From Candidatus Amesbacteria bacterium RIFCSPLOWO2_01_FULL_49_25 (GTDB lineage: Bacteria > Patescibacteriota > Microgenomatia > CAZETR01 > Amesbacteraceae), in the NCBI GenBank assembly GCA_001773725.1, contig MEXP01000010.1:1-46337 (forward strand): a DNA stretch of 46,337 nt, in the 5' to 3' direction. This document shows, piece by piece, positions 7,047 through 14,294 of the stretch; position 1 is the first letter of the stretch, and each line of letters starts with the position of its first letter. Position numbers and translations under genes: made by a program. The notes beneath the pieces are model-generated. The model saw nothing but the letters and a program-made list of their open reading frames with translations. It did no database searches and had not been told where the DNA came from.

Positions 7047-8629
7047 CTAAGGCGATTATTTATTGCCGTGTGAGTTCGGATAGGCAGGTTAAAGAGGGAC
7101 ATGGTTTGGAAAGCCAAGAGGAAAGGTGCAGAAACTATGCCAAGAGTCAGGGATATCAAACAATTGACGTGTTTCGGGACGAGGGAGAAAGTGGTGGTTT
7201 GTTTGAGAGAACGGGAATGAAACAAGTTTTAGCTTGCTTAGAGCAGTACTTAGTGGAACCCGAGAAGGTGGTAGTTGTTTTTGATGACCTGAAAAGGTTC
7301 GCAAGGGATACAGAGGTTCACTTTGCCCTTAAAAAGGAAATTTACAGCAGGAATGGAAGGGTTGAGAGTCCTAATTTCAGGTTTGAAGATACGCCCGATG
7401 GAAAGTTTGTGGAGACTGTAATGGCTGCGCATGCTGAGTTGGAAAGGAATCAAAATAAAAGGCAGGTGATTCAGAAAATGAAGGCTAGATTGGAAATGGG
7501 ATGTTGGCCATTTTGTTCACCTCCTGGACTTAAGCACATAAAGACGGAGGCTTATGGAAAGGTGCCTATGCCAGTGGAGCCAATAGCAGGAATACTGAAA
7601 GAGGCGATTGAGGGGTACAAGGATGGATTGTTACTGACACTGGATGAGGTCAGAAGATTCATCCTACGCAAATATGAGCAACATGGAATTGATAGGAAAT
7701 TATCACTACGGGGCGTGAATGATATTTTGACTGAACTTTTATACACAGGATGGGTTGAATATTTACCTTGGGGAGTGTCTCTGAGGGAAGGGAGAGGCGA
7801 AGGATTTATTTCACTGGAGACCTACAAGACTGTTCAGGAGATATTGCGGGGAAAGAGAAAACCTAGGCTAAGGAATGATTACAATCTGGACTTTCCTGCG
7901 AGAGGAATAGTGGCTTGTATGGGTTGTGGGAAGCCTTTGACTGCCAGTTGGAATACAGGACGGAATAAAAGGTATCCGAATTATTGGTGCAAGTCTGTGG
8001 GTTGCCAGTACAGGTATAAAACTATGGCCAGGAAGACGTTGGAGGGTGATTTTGCGGTGTTACTTAAGAAACAGGAAGTGCCAGCAGGGGCGTTTGATTT
8101 GGCTGCTGATGTGTTGCTGGATATATGGGTACAGAAGAAATTGGAGGAGACGGCAGTTATAGTACAGACTGACAGAAAGACAGCCGTGCTTGATGGTTTG
8201 ATAACTAATTTGACAGCCAGGGTGGCAAGAACATCGGATGAGACGCTAGTGGAAAACTACGAGAAAGAGTTGAAGTCGCTAATGGCTAAGAAGACTGAAT
8301 TGGAGGTTAAGGATAAGGGTCAGAGATACACCGATGAACAGTTTGGAACCGCTTCTAGAAGAGTGATGGAAACACTAAAAGACCCCTTGGCGATGTGGAA
8401 TAGTGATGAGTATGAAGACAAGAGAATCATCGCGGATATGTATTTTGATGAGAGACCCAAGTATGATTACCGTTCAGGATTTGGAACCGCTAGTTTGGCT
8501 CTTCCTATAGCCATTATTCGTGACTGCGAGGGTGAAAAAGAGCGTTTGGTGGAGATGGGGGGAGTTGAACCCCCGTGTGAATTAGGATTGAGACACGTTT
8601 GTACAAGCTTGTTGTTTTTGACTAACTAG
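7043..8629 (+). CDS. Large serine recombinase (integrase) of the element
   Basis: This 528-residue protein begins with a resolvase catalytic domain (residues 1-150). The nucleophile is expected at Ser11 in IIYCRVSSDRQ, and DDLKRFARD carries conserved basic and acidic residues. A recombinase domain follows (about 160-265). A zinc-ribbon with CMGCGKPL and CKSVGCQYR lies at about 290-330, and a coiled coil at about 370-430, the usual layout of large serine integrases. It catalyses site-specific integration and excision through a Ser-DNA link. The reading frame runs past the attR repeat, so its last residues (GVEPPCELGLRHVCTSLL..) are encoded by antisense tmRNA sequence. In a circular form the end would instead read VLDYIYPVE and stop. 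Confidence 0.93.
   Translation: MTKAIIYCRVSSDRQVKEGHGLESQEERCRNYAKSQGYQTIDVFRDEGESGGLFERTGMKQVLACLEQYLVEPEKVVVVFDDLKRFARDTEVHFALKKEIYSRNGRVESPNFRFEDTPDGKFVETVMAAHAELERNQNKRQVIQKMKARLEMGCWPFCSPPGLKHIKTEAYGKVPMPVEPIAGILKEAIEGYKDGLLLTLDEVRRFILRKYEQHGIDRKLSLRGVNDILTELLYTGWVEYLPWGVSLREGRGEGFISLETYKTVQEILRGKRKPRLRNDYNLDFPARGIVACMGCGKPLTASWNTGRNKRYPNYWCKSVGCQYRYKTMARKTLEGDFAVLLKKQEVPAGAFDLAADVLLDIWVQKKLEETAVIVQTDRKTAVLDGLITNLTARVARTSDETLVENYEKELKSLMAKKTELEVKDKGQRYTDEQFGTASRRVMETLKDPLAMWNSDEYEDKRIIADMYFDERPKYDYRSGFGTASLALPIAIIRDCEGEKERLVEMGGVEPPCELGLRHVCTSLLFLTN
8544..8561 (+). repeat. attR direct repeat (18 bp)
   Basis: This is an exact copy of 3555-3572. It overlaps the 3' end of the tmRNA gene (acceptor stem and CCA) and also lies within the recombinase frame at codons 501-507. 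Integration therefore regenerates a complete tmRNA gene. Confidence 0.9.
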
Positions 8630-8899
8630 TCTTTCCCCACTTTGGTGTTAGTCAGACTTGGCGGGGGCATCTCGATTGGTTGTCACCCCAGGCTGCAGTC
8701 GAGAAAGGAGCTTTGGGATGCTCATTATCACGCTTAAGCGTAAAGATAACGAGAAGCGTAGTTCGGCTCTCTAAAGAGGGCTTTGGCTACGCGTGTCAGT
8801 TTCTTTTTGACACTTGTGCTTGAGCCTGTTTTACGAGTATGGTTCAAACTCGGCTTGACGTGTTTTCAAAGGGCTAATTCAGCGAATCCCGTCATCCCC
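8547..8899 (-). ncRNA. ssrA: tmRNA (SsrA)
   Basis: On the minus strand the 5' end GGGGATG (8899-8893) pairs with CATCTCC near the 3' end (one G-U pair), followed by discriminator A and an encoded CCA. The T-arm GGGGG-TTCAACT-CCCCC is present, and the 353-nt length is normal. It rescues stalled ribosomes together with SmpB. The best tag frame reads AKALFREPNYASRYLYA and ends at TAA (8732-8734) inside an ACGCTTAAGCGT palindrome. It ends in YLYA rather than the usual ALAA. A -10 like TATACT lies 13 nt upstream of the mature 5' end, so RNase P processing is expected. The 3' end is antisense to the recombinase gene. Confidence 0.93.
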
Positions 8900-8957
8900 T
8901 GAACTAGTCGTGAGTATAGCATAGTTGAGCGATTTTTGCCACCTTACCCCTTTTATT

Positions 8958-8983
8958 CCCCTCTCCACAATTGTGGAGAGGGG
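8958..8983. repeat. Perfect 26-bp palindrome, REP-like
   Basis: CCCCTCTCCACAA at 8958-8970 is followed directly by its exact inverse complement. Outer sequences (TTACCCC before, GGGGAGAGGT after) extend the symmetry loosely. It lies between the divergent tmRNA and comF genes. A related stem (CCCTCTCCTA...TAGGAGAGGG) occurs inside a gene at 18942-18991, so this is probably a dispersed palindromic repeat. Confidence 0.7.
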
Positions 8984-8995
8984 TTAGGGGAGAGG

Positions 8996-9001
8996 TATAT
9001 T
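8996..9001 (+). promoter_or_regulatory. -10 element TATATT before comF
   Basis: TATATT ends 7 nt before the GTG at 9009. GGAG lies in the gap (9002-9005), but the expected transcription start makes it unlikely to be in the message, so a leaderless start is the simpler reading. Confidence 0.4.
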
Positions 9002-9008
9002 GGAGTAA

Positions 9009-9680
9009 GTGGATTTTCTAGGTTTAATTTTTCCCAAAAAATGTGTGAATTGCGGAAGGTGGGGAAGCTATGTGTGCCGGGATTGCGAGGTGGGAATGTG
9101 GGAGGAGGAACAGATTTGCCCAGTGTGCGGGCGGAATTCCAGATATGGGTTGAGACATACATATTGTAAGGGGGAGATGGAGGGACTGGTTTGCTTGTGG
9201 GCGTATGAGGGGGTTACGAGGAAAATAATTACGAGGGCGAAATATAGTGGGCAGTTTGATGTTTTGGAATTTCTAATTTCTAATTTCGAATTTCTAAATA
9301 AACTTGAAATGTTCAAATTTTTGGAATTTATTGAGGTGAGGCCGAAGGTGGTGCCGGTGCCGCTGCATCCGAAGAGGAACAGAGAAAGAGGGTTTAACCA
9401 GTCCAAGGTAATCAGTCTAAGTCTAAGTAGAAATTTCAATCTGGAAGTAGGAGACTTATTGACAAGGGTTAAAGAGACGAAGCCGCAGGCGGGAAGAAGC
9501 AGGGCAGAGAGGCTGGAGGCGATGGAGGGAGCCTTCGCCATAAATTCCAAATTTTCAGTTCCTCAAAATATTTTACTTGTTGATGATGTGTGGACGACGG
9601 GAGCGACGATGCGGGAATGTGTCAAGACTTTGCGGAAAGGGGGAGTGAAAAAGGTGTGGGGGTGGGTATTGGCGAGGTAG
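9009..9680 (+). CDS. comF: ComF family phosphoribosyltransferase-like protein
   Basis: The 223-residue protein has the ComF layout. An N-terminal zinc finger (CVNCGRW, CRDC, CPVCGR) is followed by a PRTase-type fold with VVPVPLHPKRNRERGFNQ, RVKETKPQAGRSRAERLE and the PRPP-loop motif ILLVDDVWTTGATM near the C-terminus. ComF proteins assist DNA uptake during natural transformation. Two AT-rich repeat tracts are inserted in frame (9265-9320, giving LEFLISNFEFLNKLEMFKF, and 9541-9570), at positions that would be surface loops. The GTG start follows a TATATT box by 7 nt. Confidence 0.92.
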   Translation: MDFLGLIFPKKCVNCGRWGSYVCRDCEVGMWEEEQICPVCGRNSRYGLRHTYCKGEMEGLVCLWAYEGVTRKIITRAKYSGQFDVLEFLISNFEFLNKLEMFKFLEFIEVRPKVVPVPLHPKRNRERGFNQSKVISLSLSRNFNLEVGDLLTRVKETKPQAGRSRAERLEAMEGAFAINSKFSVPQNILLVDDVWTTGATMRECVKTLRKGGVKKVWGWVLAR

Positions 9681-9683
9681 CTT

Positions 9684-9689
9684 TATAAT
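9684..9689 (+). promoter_or_regulatory. -10 element TATAAT, leaderless start
   Basis: A consensus TATAAT ends 7 nt before the ATG at 9697. There is no ribosome-binding sequence between them, so the message should start at the start codon. It lies just after the comF stop codon. Confidence 0.65.
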
Positions 9690-9696
9690 CTGGCTT

Positions 9697-11256
9697 ATGC
9701 GCAGGACTTTGCTGCCGATATTTGTTGTGTATTTGATATTGATGGCGGGGGTGGGGAGCTGGGGGATACCCAAGCCGGGGCGGATGTTTGGCTACTTTAT
9801 GGATGAGTGGCATGGGACACAAGCGCTGCGGGCAATTGTCAGACACGGAACTATTAGTGTGGAGGGGGCGGCGTGGGGGACTCTGGGATATTACCTGCTG
9901 GAATTGTTGTGGATCGGTCCATGGGTGGTGACGGGAGTGGTAAATTCTGACCTGATAACTAGCCCAGCGACGGGACTGGTGGAGCAAGGGAAGATGTTTA
10001 TGATATTGCGGGTGAGTACGTGGATATGGGGCTTGGCGGGCCTGTATTTGGCGGCGAGAATTGGAAAGGAGCGGTTGAAGCTGGGGAACATGGCGGTTGC
10101 TGGAGGGGTGTGGCTTATGATGTTGTCTCCGGCGTGGCTGGGTTTTTCGAGTGTATACAAATACGATGTAGCAGTAGCGACGGGGATTTTGATGTTTGTT
10201 TACAGAATGTTTGTGTATGCAGACGATCCTAGTCGGAAGAACTGGTGGTGGGCGGCAGTTGTGGCGGTGATGGTGATGACTATTAAAATCAGCATGATTT
10301 TTTTGTTTGCCCTGATGGGAGCGGGCTGGTGGATGTTTACTTTGGATAAGGCCAAAAGATGGAGGGAGCTGGCGGGCGGGGCGGTAATTGCGGTGGTGAT
10401 ATTTATATGCTTGGGGATACCGGACGTGGTGTTTATGGGGAAAGGCGGGCAGTGGGACACCTGGTTAAAATCTGTATTTGTAACCAGGGTGGCGGATGCC
10501 TCTAACTTGGTTTTGGGGAAACATTGGATGAATTTTTTGTTTGGGGAAGAGTTGGGGCAAATATTCGGATGGATGTATGCGCTGGGAATTGCGGGATGGG
10601 GATGGTGGATTGTCAGGGGGGAATCTAAGCGGCGGTTTTTGGTGATAGGGGGGGTGGTGTTTGTAGTGAGCATGTTGACGATGGGGATATGGGGAGGGGG
10701 GAATAGGTCGATGGTGGTGGTGCCTTTTTTGGCGCTGGGGGCGATGGAAGTTTTGAATAAGCTTAAGTGGAAGTGGGCAATTGTGGGAATAGTCTGCTGG
10801 CAGATGGTGATGGGCTTGGGATGGTGGGCGATAAAAATGGGCGATGACCCGCGGGAGGCGGCGGCGGGATGGATGAGGAGAAATATCCCGAGGGGAAGCG
10901 AGGTGGGGATAGAAAACATTCCTATTTACCAACGGTTGCCGGATGTGCTAGTGAGTGATTTTTACGGGGGGCAGTATGAGAAGGAGTATGAGCCGGAGTA
11001 TAAAGTGAGAGAGGTGTACCTGGAGAACAAGGATTGGCCGGAGACAGTGGTGATTGTGAACGGCGATTTTGAAGTGAAGTACTTAAGGGAATCGAGAAAG
11101 AAGGAGATATTAAAGAGATTGGCAGATGAGGGGTATGTGCGGGTGGCGAGATTTGAACCAGCGTGGGGGTGGTACTCGGTATTTGGCGATAAATTGGTGT
11201 GGGAGATGGCGGGCTTGACTATGATTCCGGCAGAGATTTCGATTTTTCGAAAGTAG
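9697..11256 (+). CDS. Polytopic membrane protein, GT-C glycosyltransferase-like
   Basis: The 519 residues contain about 9-10 membrane helices and a soluble C-terminal domain of about 130 residues. The motif FMDEWHGTQALRAI after the first helix places an acidic DE pair in the first extracytoplasmic loop, as in GT-C enzymes that use lipid-linked sugars (GT39/ArnT type). This suggests sugar transfer to envelope molecules, but the substrate is unknown. The C-terminal region (YEKEYEPEYKVREVYLENKDWPETVVIVNGDFEV) looks like the soluble tail of such proteins. The 3' end overlaps the convergent rRNA methyltransferase by 38 bp. Confidence 0.6.
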   Translation: MRRTLLPIFVVYLILMAGVGSWGIPKPGRMFGYFMDEWHGTQALRAIVRHGTISVEGAAWGTLGYYLLELLWIGPWVVTGVVNSDLITSPATGLVEQGKMFMILRVSTWIWGLAGLYLAARIGKERLKLGNMAVAGGVWLMMLSPAWLGFSSVYKYDVAVATGILMFVYRMFVYADDPSRKNWWWAAVVAVMVMTIKISMIFLFALMGAGWWMFTLDKAKRWRELAGGAVIAVVIFICLGIPDVVFMGKGGQWDTWLKSVFVTRVADASNLVLGKHWMNFLFGEELGQIFGWMYALGIAGWGWWIVRGESKRRFLVIGGVVFVVSMLTMGIWGGGNRSMVVVPFLALGAMEVLNKLKWKWAIVGIVCWQMVMGLGWWAIKMGDDPREAAAGWMRRNIPRGSEVGIENIPIYQRLPDVLVSDFYGGQYEKEYEPEYKVREVYLENKDWPETVVIVNGDFEVKYLRESRKKEILKRLADEGYVRVARFEPAWGWYSVFGDKLVWEMAGLTMIPAEISIFRK

Positions 11257-12094
11257 CGATGAACATGGGGTCGAATTGAGAATGGGGATCGGTGTATCTT
11301 TGGGGTGGTTTGGTTAGGGTGAGTTCGGGGTGCTTGGCGAGAGAGGCGGCGACAATGTCTTCGTTTTCGGCCGGAGACAAGGCGCAGGTGCTGTAAATCA
11401 ATTGACCGTCGGGTTTGAGGAGGGGAAGGAGGGTGGTGATGAGAAGGTTTTGGAGATGAGAGAGGGTAGCGATACGGTTGGGGGACCAGATTTTTAAGTG
11501 GCGTTTGGAATTGAAGACGTGTTTTTCGCTGCTGCAAGGGGCGTCCAGGAGTATTTTGTCAAATTGTTCAGCGAGTTTGTAGGGAAGGGCTTGGACGGGG
11601 GAGTGGAGAGTGACAATTTGGGGAAAGCCGAATAGTTTGAGGGTGGTACGCAGGCGCTTGAAGCGGGGCAGGGAGGCGTCGGCTGAGATTAAATGGGGGA
11701 TTTTGGGCCAGAGTAAGTTGATTGCCGCGAGAGTCTTGCCGCCGGGGGCGGCGCAGGCGTCGAGAATAGTGTCTCCCGGTTGGGGATTGACGGCTAAGAC
11801 CGGCAGGAGAGAGGAGGGATTGAGAGAATAGAGCCAGCCTGGCTGGAATCCGGGTAACGGGGTGCCGATTTTAACTTCCGGCGGCCAAGAAATGGTGTGG
11901 GGGAACCAATCGAGAGGGTGCCAAGAGAGGTGGTGACTGGCAAATTCCTTTTTGGTTTCGGATTCATGAAGAGGAGAGACGAGGAGAACCGGGGGATTTT
12001 TGGCGGTGAGGTAAGACTCGAGGTCAGGAACGAGGTGGAGCCGGGAGTAATATTCCAGAAAGGCGGCTTTGCCGCGGGCGAGGGTAGATTTCAT
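11219..12094 (-). CDS. RsmB/NOL1/NOP2/Sun-family RNA m5C methyltransferase
   Basis: The protein has 291 residues from the ATG at 12094, with an earlier frame start lying inside a tRNA gene and rejected. Motifs of the SAM-dependent RNA cytosine-C5 family are clear: DTILDACAAPGGKTLAAI (SAM binding), FDKILLDAPCSSEKH (motif IV, catalytic Cys) and QLIYSTCALSPAENEDIV (motif VI, second Cys). It likely methylates cytosines in rRNA or tRNA. Lacking an N-terminal NusB-like domain, it is shorter than E. coli RsmB and closer to RsmF-core/YebU-like forms. It starts only 5 nt after the tRNA-Ser(GCT) 3' end, so the two are probably co-transcribed. Confidence 0.9.
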   Translation of the reverse strand: MKSTLARGKAAFLEYYSRLHLVPDLESYLTAKNPPVLLVSPLHESETKKEFASHHLSWHPLDWFPHTISWPPEVKIGTPLPGFQPGWLYSLNPSSLLPVLAVNPQPGDTILDACAAPGGKTLAAINLLWPKIPHLISADASLPRFKRLRTTLKLFGFPQIVTLHSPVQALPYKLAEQFDKILLDAPCSSEKHVFNSKRHLKIWSPNRIATLSHLQNLLITTLLPLLKPDGQLIYSTCALSPAENEDIVAASLAKHPELTLTKPPQRYTDPHSQFDPMFIATFEKSKSLPES

Positions 12095-12099
12095 GAAGG

Positions 12100-12184
12100 C
12101 GGAGGATGTGGGAGTCGAACCCACCGAACGCTTGCGCGTTCATGGTTTAGCAAACCATCCCCTTAGCCGCTCGGGATATCCTCC
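12100..12184 (-). tRNA. tRNA-Ser(GCT)
   Basis: The acceptor stem GGAGGAT/ATCCTCC, a long variable arm (GAACGCGCAAGCGTTC) and the anticodon loop TTGCTAA give Ser with anticodon GCT. Discriminator is G, and CCA is not encoded. The 5' 22 bp overlap the end of the upstream membrane-protein gene. Confidence 0.97.
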
Positions 12185-13284
12185 AGCGATGTGTATTTTC
12201 GCAGAAACTTCCCGAAAATACTATTTTTGATGGGGAGAAAGGGAAAAAGGAGAAAGAGGAAGAAGGGGATGAGGTAGAGAAGGGAATTGGAGAGGATATT
12301 TGAAAAAAAGAAGAGGACAAGAGTGAGGCGGGGGTGGTGGGGGGTGAGAACTAATAGAGGGAAGAGGAGAAGGGTGAGGTCGTGATGGTAGGTGTGGCCG
12401 GTGGTGAGGGGAAGGACGAGGGAAGAGAGGAGAAGAGAAGTGACGGCGGGGGGGCGAGAAGCGCCGATAAGGAGGAAAAATCCAGCTAGAAGAAGGGCGG
12501 ATGCGCGGGGGGGGAGGCTGATATTGGCCTCTGGATGGGAGCCAAAATTTGGGCTTTCGGTTTTTTGGAGAAAGCCGGGGTAGGTGAGGAGAGCTTGGGG
12601 GCCGACGAAAAGAAGACTAAGGATGAAGAAAGTGACCAGTCCGAGGAGCGATCCCAAAAGAAACTTGGGCTGGCGAGTAGTAAGAAGGAGGGTGAGAAAG
12701 GGAAGGGGGTAAAAGTGGGGTTTTAGTAACAAGAGACAGAGAGAGAGTCCAGCGTGAAACGGCTTGCGCTGTCTCAGGAAATAAGAGGTGAGGAGAAATA
12801 TGATGGGGAAAAAGATGGTGGGTTGGGCGCGGAGAAGGGCGAGGGTAACGGGAAGGAAGGAAAGGGGGGCGAGAAGCCATAATGATTGGAGGGTGAGGTG
12901 GGGGATGGTTTTGACGGCGAGAAGGATGAGGAGGGATAGGGTGAGAAGACTGAAGCCAAAGATGGCATCTAAGGCGCGGGGGGGGGGGAGGTGGGAGGCG
13001 GGAAGGTAGAGGAGGGCAGTGGGGGGGAGGGCGCGAAAGGGGAGAAGAAAAGAAGGGTTGAAGGAGTCGGCGACGAAGGTTTTTTGAAACTGAAATTGGG
13101 TGTCTAGATCGTAGAGGCGGGTGCCTAAGCCGGATTTGAGGATGGAGGCGCCGGTGAAGTAATTGGGGAGGTCGCTGCCGTAGGGGTGGGTATAGAACGG
13201 GGTGAGGGGACGGTCGACGATAAGGGCAAAGTTTATAATAAAAAAGGCGAGGAGGGTAGAGAAAGTGAGGATACGAATTAACAT
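12163..13284 (-). CDS. GT87/DUF2029-like polytopic membrane protein
   Basis: The 373 residues are very hydrophobic, with about 9-10 helices. The motif YGSDLPNYFTGASILKSG after the first helix, with an Asp in the first external loop, and LLLKPHFYPLPFL in the middle match DUF2029/GT87 proteins (related to mannosyltransferases using polyprenyl-phosphate sugars). Composition is extreme in Leu, Pro and Ser because the coding strand is C-rich. The stop codon lies inside tRNA-Ser(GCT), and the start is 1 nt from the tRNA-Arg(CCG) gene, so mRNA and tRNAs must be cut from one transcript. Confidence 0.65.
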   Translation of the reverse strand: MLIRILTFSTLLAFFIINFALIVDRPLTPFYTHPYGSDLPNYFTGASILKSGLGTRLYDLDTQFQFQKTFVADSFNPSFLLPFRALPPTALLYLPASHLPPPRALDAIFGFSLLTLSLLILLAVKTIPHLTLQSLWLLAPLSFLPVTLALLRAQPTIFFPIIFLLTSYFLRQRKPFHAGLSLCLLLLKPHFYPLPFLTLLLTTRQPKFLLGSLLGLVTFFILSLLFVGPQALLTYPGFLQKTESPNFGSHPEANISLPPRASALLLAGFFLLIGASRPPAVTSLLLSSLVLPLTTGHTYHHDLTLLLFPLLVLTPHHPRLTLVLFFFSNILSNSLLYLIPFFLFLLFPFLPIKNSIFGKFLRKYTSLEDIPSG

Positions 13285-13285
13285 G

Positions 13286-13357
13286 TGCTCCCTGTGCGAA
13301 TCGAACGCACATCTGCGGTTCCGGAAACCGACACTCTATCCATTGAGCTAAGGGAGC
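13286..13357 (-). tRNA. tRNA-Arg(CCG)
   Basis: The acceptor stem GCTCCCT/AGGGAGC, D-arm GCTC...GAGT and anticodon loop TTCCGGA give anticodon CCG. Discriminator A, no encoded CCA. It directly precedes the GT87-like gene start. Confidence 0.95.
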
Positions 13358-13360
13358 TTG

Positions 13361-13386
13361 CCCTCCAACGCCCGGGCTTCGGAGGG
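13361..13386. repeat. Stem-loop in the tRNA spacer
   Basis: CCCTCC at 13361-13366 pairs with GGAGGG at 13381-13386 and encloses a GCCCGGGC palindrome. It lies between two tRNA genes and could be a processing signal or a palindromic repeat remnant. Confidence 0.45.
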
Positions 13387-13391
13387 TAAAG

Positions 13392-13479
13392 CGGTGGGGG
13401 CGAGATTCGAACTCGCGTTCCAGCAAAGCCGGACCAAGGTTTTCGAGACCTGGCAGTTAAGCCACTCCTGCACCCCACC
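13392..13479 (-). tRNA. tRNA-Ser(CGA)
   Basis: The acceptor GGTGGGG/CCCCACC, long variable arm and anticodon loop CTCGAAA give Ser with anticodon CGA. Discriminator G, no encoded CCA. Confidence 0.95.
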
Positions 13480-13481
13480 CT

Positions 13482-13529
13482 TCGATTTCACTCAGGGCAA
13501 GCCCTTTCGGCAAGTTCAGGGCAAGAGCC
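13482..13529. repeat. Small 'TTCGA..TCAGGGC' dispersed repeat
   Basis: The spacer between two tRNAs holds AGGGCAAGCCCT, a short hairpin, and two copies of TTCA-like/CAGGGCAAG. This resembles the small 'TTCGAC...CTCAGGGC' elements scattered in many bacterial genomes. It appears once in the window. Confidence 0.4.
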
Positions 13530-13604
13530 TGGTGCACCCAGACCGAATCGAACGGTCATCAGAGCTTCCGCAAAGCCCTATTCTGTCCGTTGAACTATGG
13601 GTGC
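13530..13604 (-). tRNA. tRNA-Arg(GCG), CCA encoded
   Basis: The acceptor GCACCCA/TGGGTGC with discriminator A and an encoded CCA, and anticodon loop TTGCGGA, give Arg with anticodon GCG. An A at position 20 of the D-loop fits Arg identity. Most bacteria use ACG (edited to ICG) for this box, so a GCG anticodon is notable. Confidence 0.9.
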
Positions 13605-13634
13605 TTGGTTGAGGCTAATTTTAACACTTTGAGG

Positions 13635-14162
13635 TTACTGAGTGGGGGGATGGAGGGGGAATTTGGCGGCTAGCCAGGTGCCGGCTTTGTCCATGGGGGT
13701 AGGCTCGGGCTTTTCCATGAGGAGATAACTCCCCATGATGTCGGTGAGGTTTTTGGTCTTGGCAGTCCCGAGGATGAGGTGCAGGCGGGGAGGAAACCGG
13801 AAGGGGGTGTCGATGGAGAGGAGGGGTTTACCCCATTTGGTATCCAGCCACCAGCGGTCCATTTCTGTCCAGCGATAGAGCCGGCCGTGGGCCCGGATGC
13901 CCCAGGTGGTCAGGGAGTACTCGGTGTTTTCGGGGGGGATAGTGGACCAGAGATAGTAGGCAAAGAAGAGGGCGGCTAAGGTGGCAATGAACAGCCATTC
14001 GCCGGCGATGGCGAAAATTATGCCGATTAAGGACAGGATAACTATGGCGGTAGTGTAGATCTGGCGATTGCCGGGGGCGACTAGACGGACCGGGGCTTGC
14101 CAGGTGAGGAGAATTTTTTCCTGGAGATCATTTCTGGCGACAGTCGGGGACTTGGCAGGCAT
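13635..14162 (-). CDS. Conserved-looking membrane protein, unknown function
   Basis: The protein has 175 residues from the ATG at 14162. The track-length upstream extension falls in a tRNA gene and is rejected. Two adjacent helices at about residues 35-75 (TTAIVILSLIGIIFAIAGEW, FIATLAALFFAYYLW) are followed by a soluble domain with YSLTTWGIRAHGRLYRWTEM and WWLDTKWGKPLLSIDTP. This layout resembles small bacterial PH-like or DUF5673-type membrane proteins. A TATATT box preceded by TGG ends 7 nt before the ATG, indicating leaderless transcription. Confidence 0.6.
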   Translation of the reverse strand: MPAKSPTVARNDLQEKILLTWQAPVRLVAPGNRQIYTTAIVILSLIGIIFAIAGEWLFIATLAALFFAYYLWSTIPPENTEYSLTTWGIRAHGRLYRWTEMDRWWLDTKWGKPLLSIDTPFRFPPRLHLILGTAKTKNLTDIMGSYLLMEKPEPTPMDKAGTWLAAKFPLHPPTQ

Positions 14163-14169
14163 TAGGAGT

Positions 14170-14175
14170 AATATA
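14170..14175 (-). promoter_or_regulatory. -10 element TATATT, leaderless start
   Basis: TATATT on the minus strand ends 7 nt before the ATG at 14162. TGG precedes it, as in an extended -10. It lies directly downstream of tRNA-Ser(TGA). Confidence 0.5.
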
Positions 14176-14187
14176 CCATAAAGTTTG

Positions 14188-14275
14188 CGGAAGGGGTGGG
14201 ATTCGAACCCACGTCCCACCAAAGGTGGGAAGAGGTTTTCAAGACCTCCGCACTAGGCCTCTATGCGACCCTTCC
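14188..14275 (-). tRNA. tRNA-Ser(TGA)
   Basis: The acceptor GGAAGGG/CCCTTCC, long variable arm (TTCCCACCTTTGGTGGGA) and anticodon loop CTTGAAA give Ser with anticodon TGA. Discriminator G, no encoded CCA. Confidence 0.96.
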
Positions 14276-14294
14276 GTTGTACAATTATACCGCG

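Larger units (their letters stand above)
3555..8561. mobile_element. Integrative element inserted at the 3' end of ssrA
   Basis: The unit is bounded by identical 18-bp direct repeats at 3555-3572 and 8544-8561 (GTTTGGTGGAGATGGGGG). That sequence is the reverse complement of the last part of the tmRNA gene, including its CCA end. Unique length between repeats is 4,989 bp. It encodes a large serine recombinase at its right end, a small regulator, a 49-residue protein, and at least four genes on the minus strand. Base composition is less G-rich than in the flanking genes. No conjugation or replication gene was recognised, so it is either mobilised by others or simply excised and integrated by its own recombinase. 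Confidence 0.85.

Noticed and set aside
12617-13426. A 269-residue minus-strand frame in tRNA and GT87 DNA
   Set aside because: It overlaps the GT87-like gene in another frame and two tRNA genes; its repetitive Pro/Ser composition comes from C-rich strand bias.
13482-13529. An additional RNA gene between tRNAs
   Set aside because: The hairpins match a short dispersed repeat and do not fold as a tRNA.
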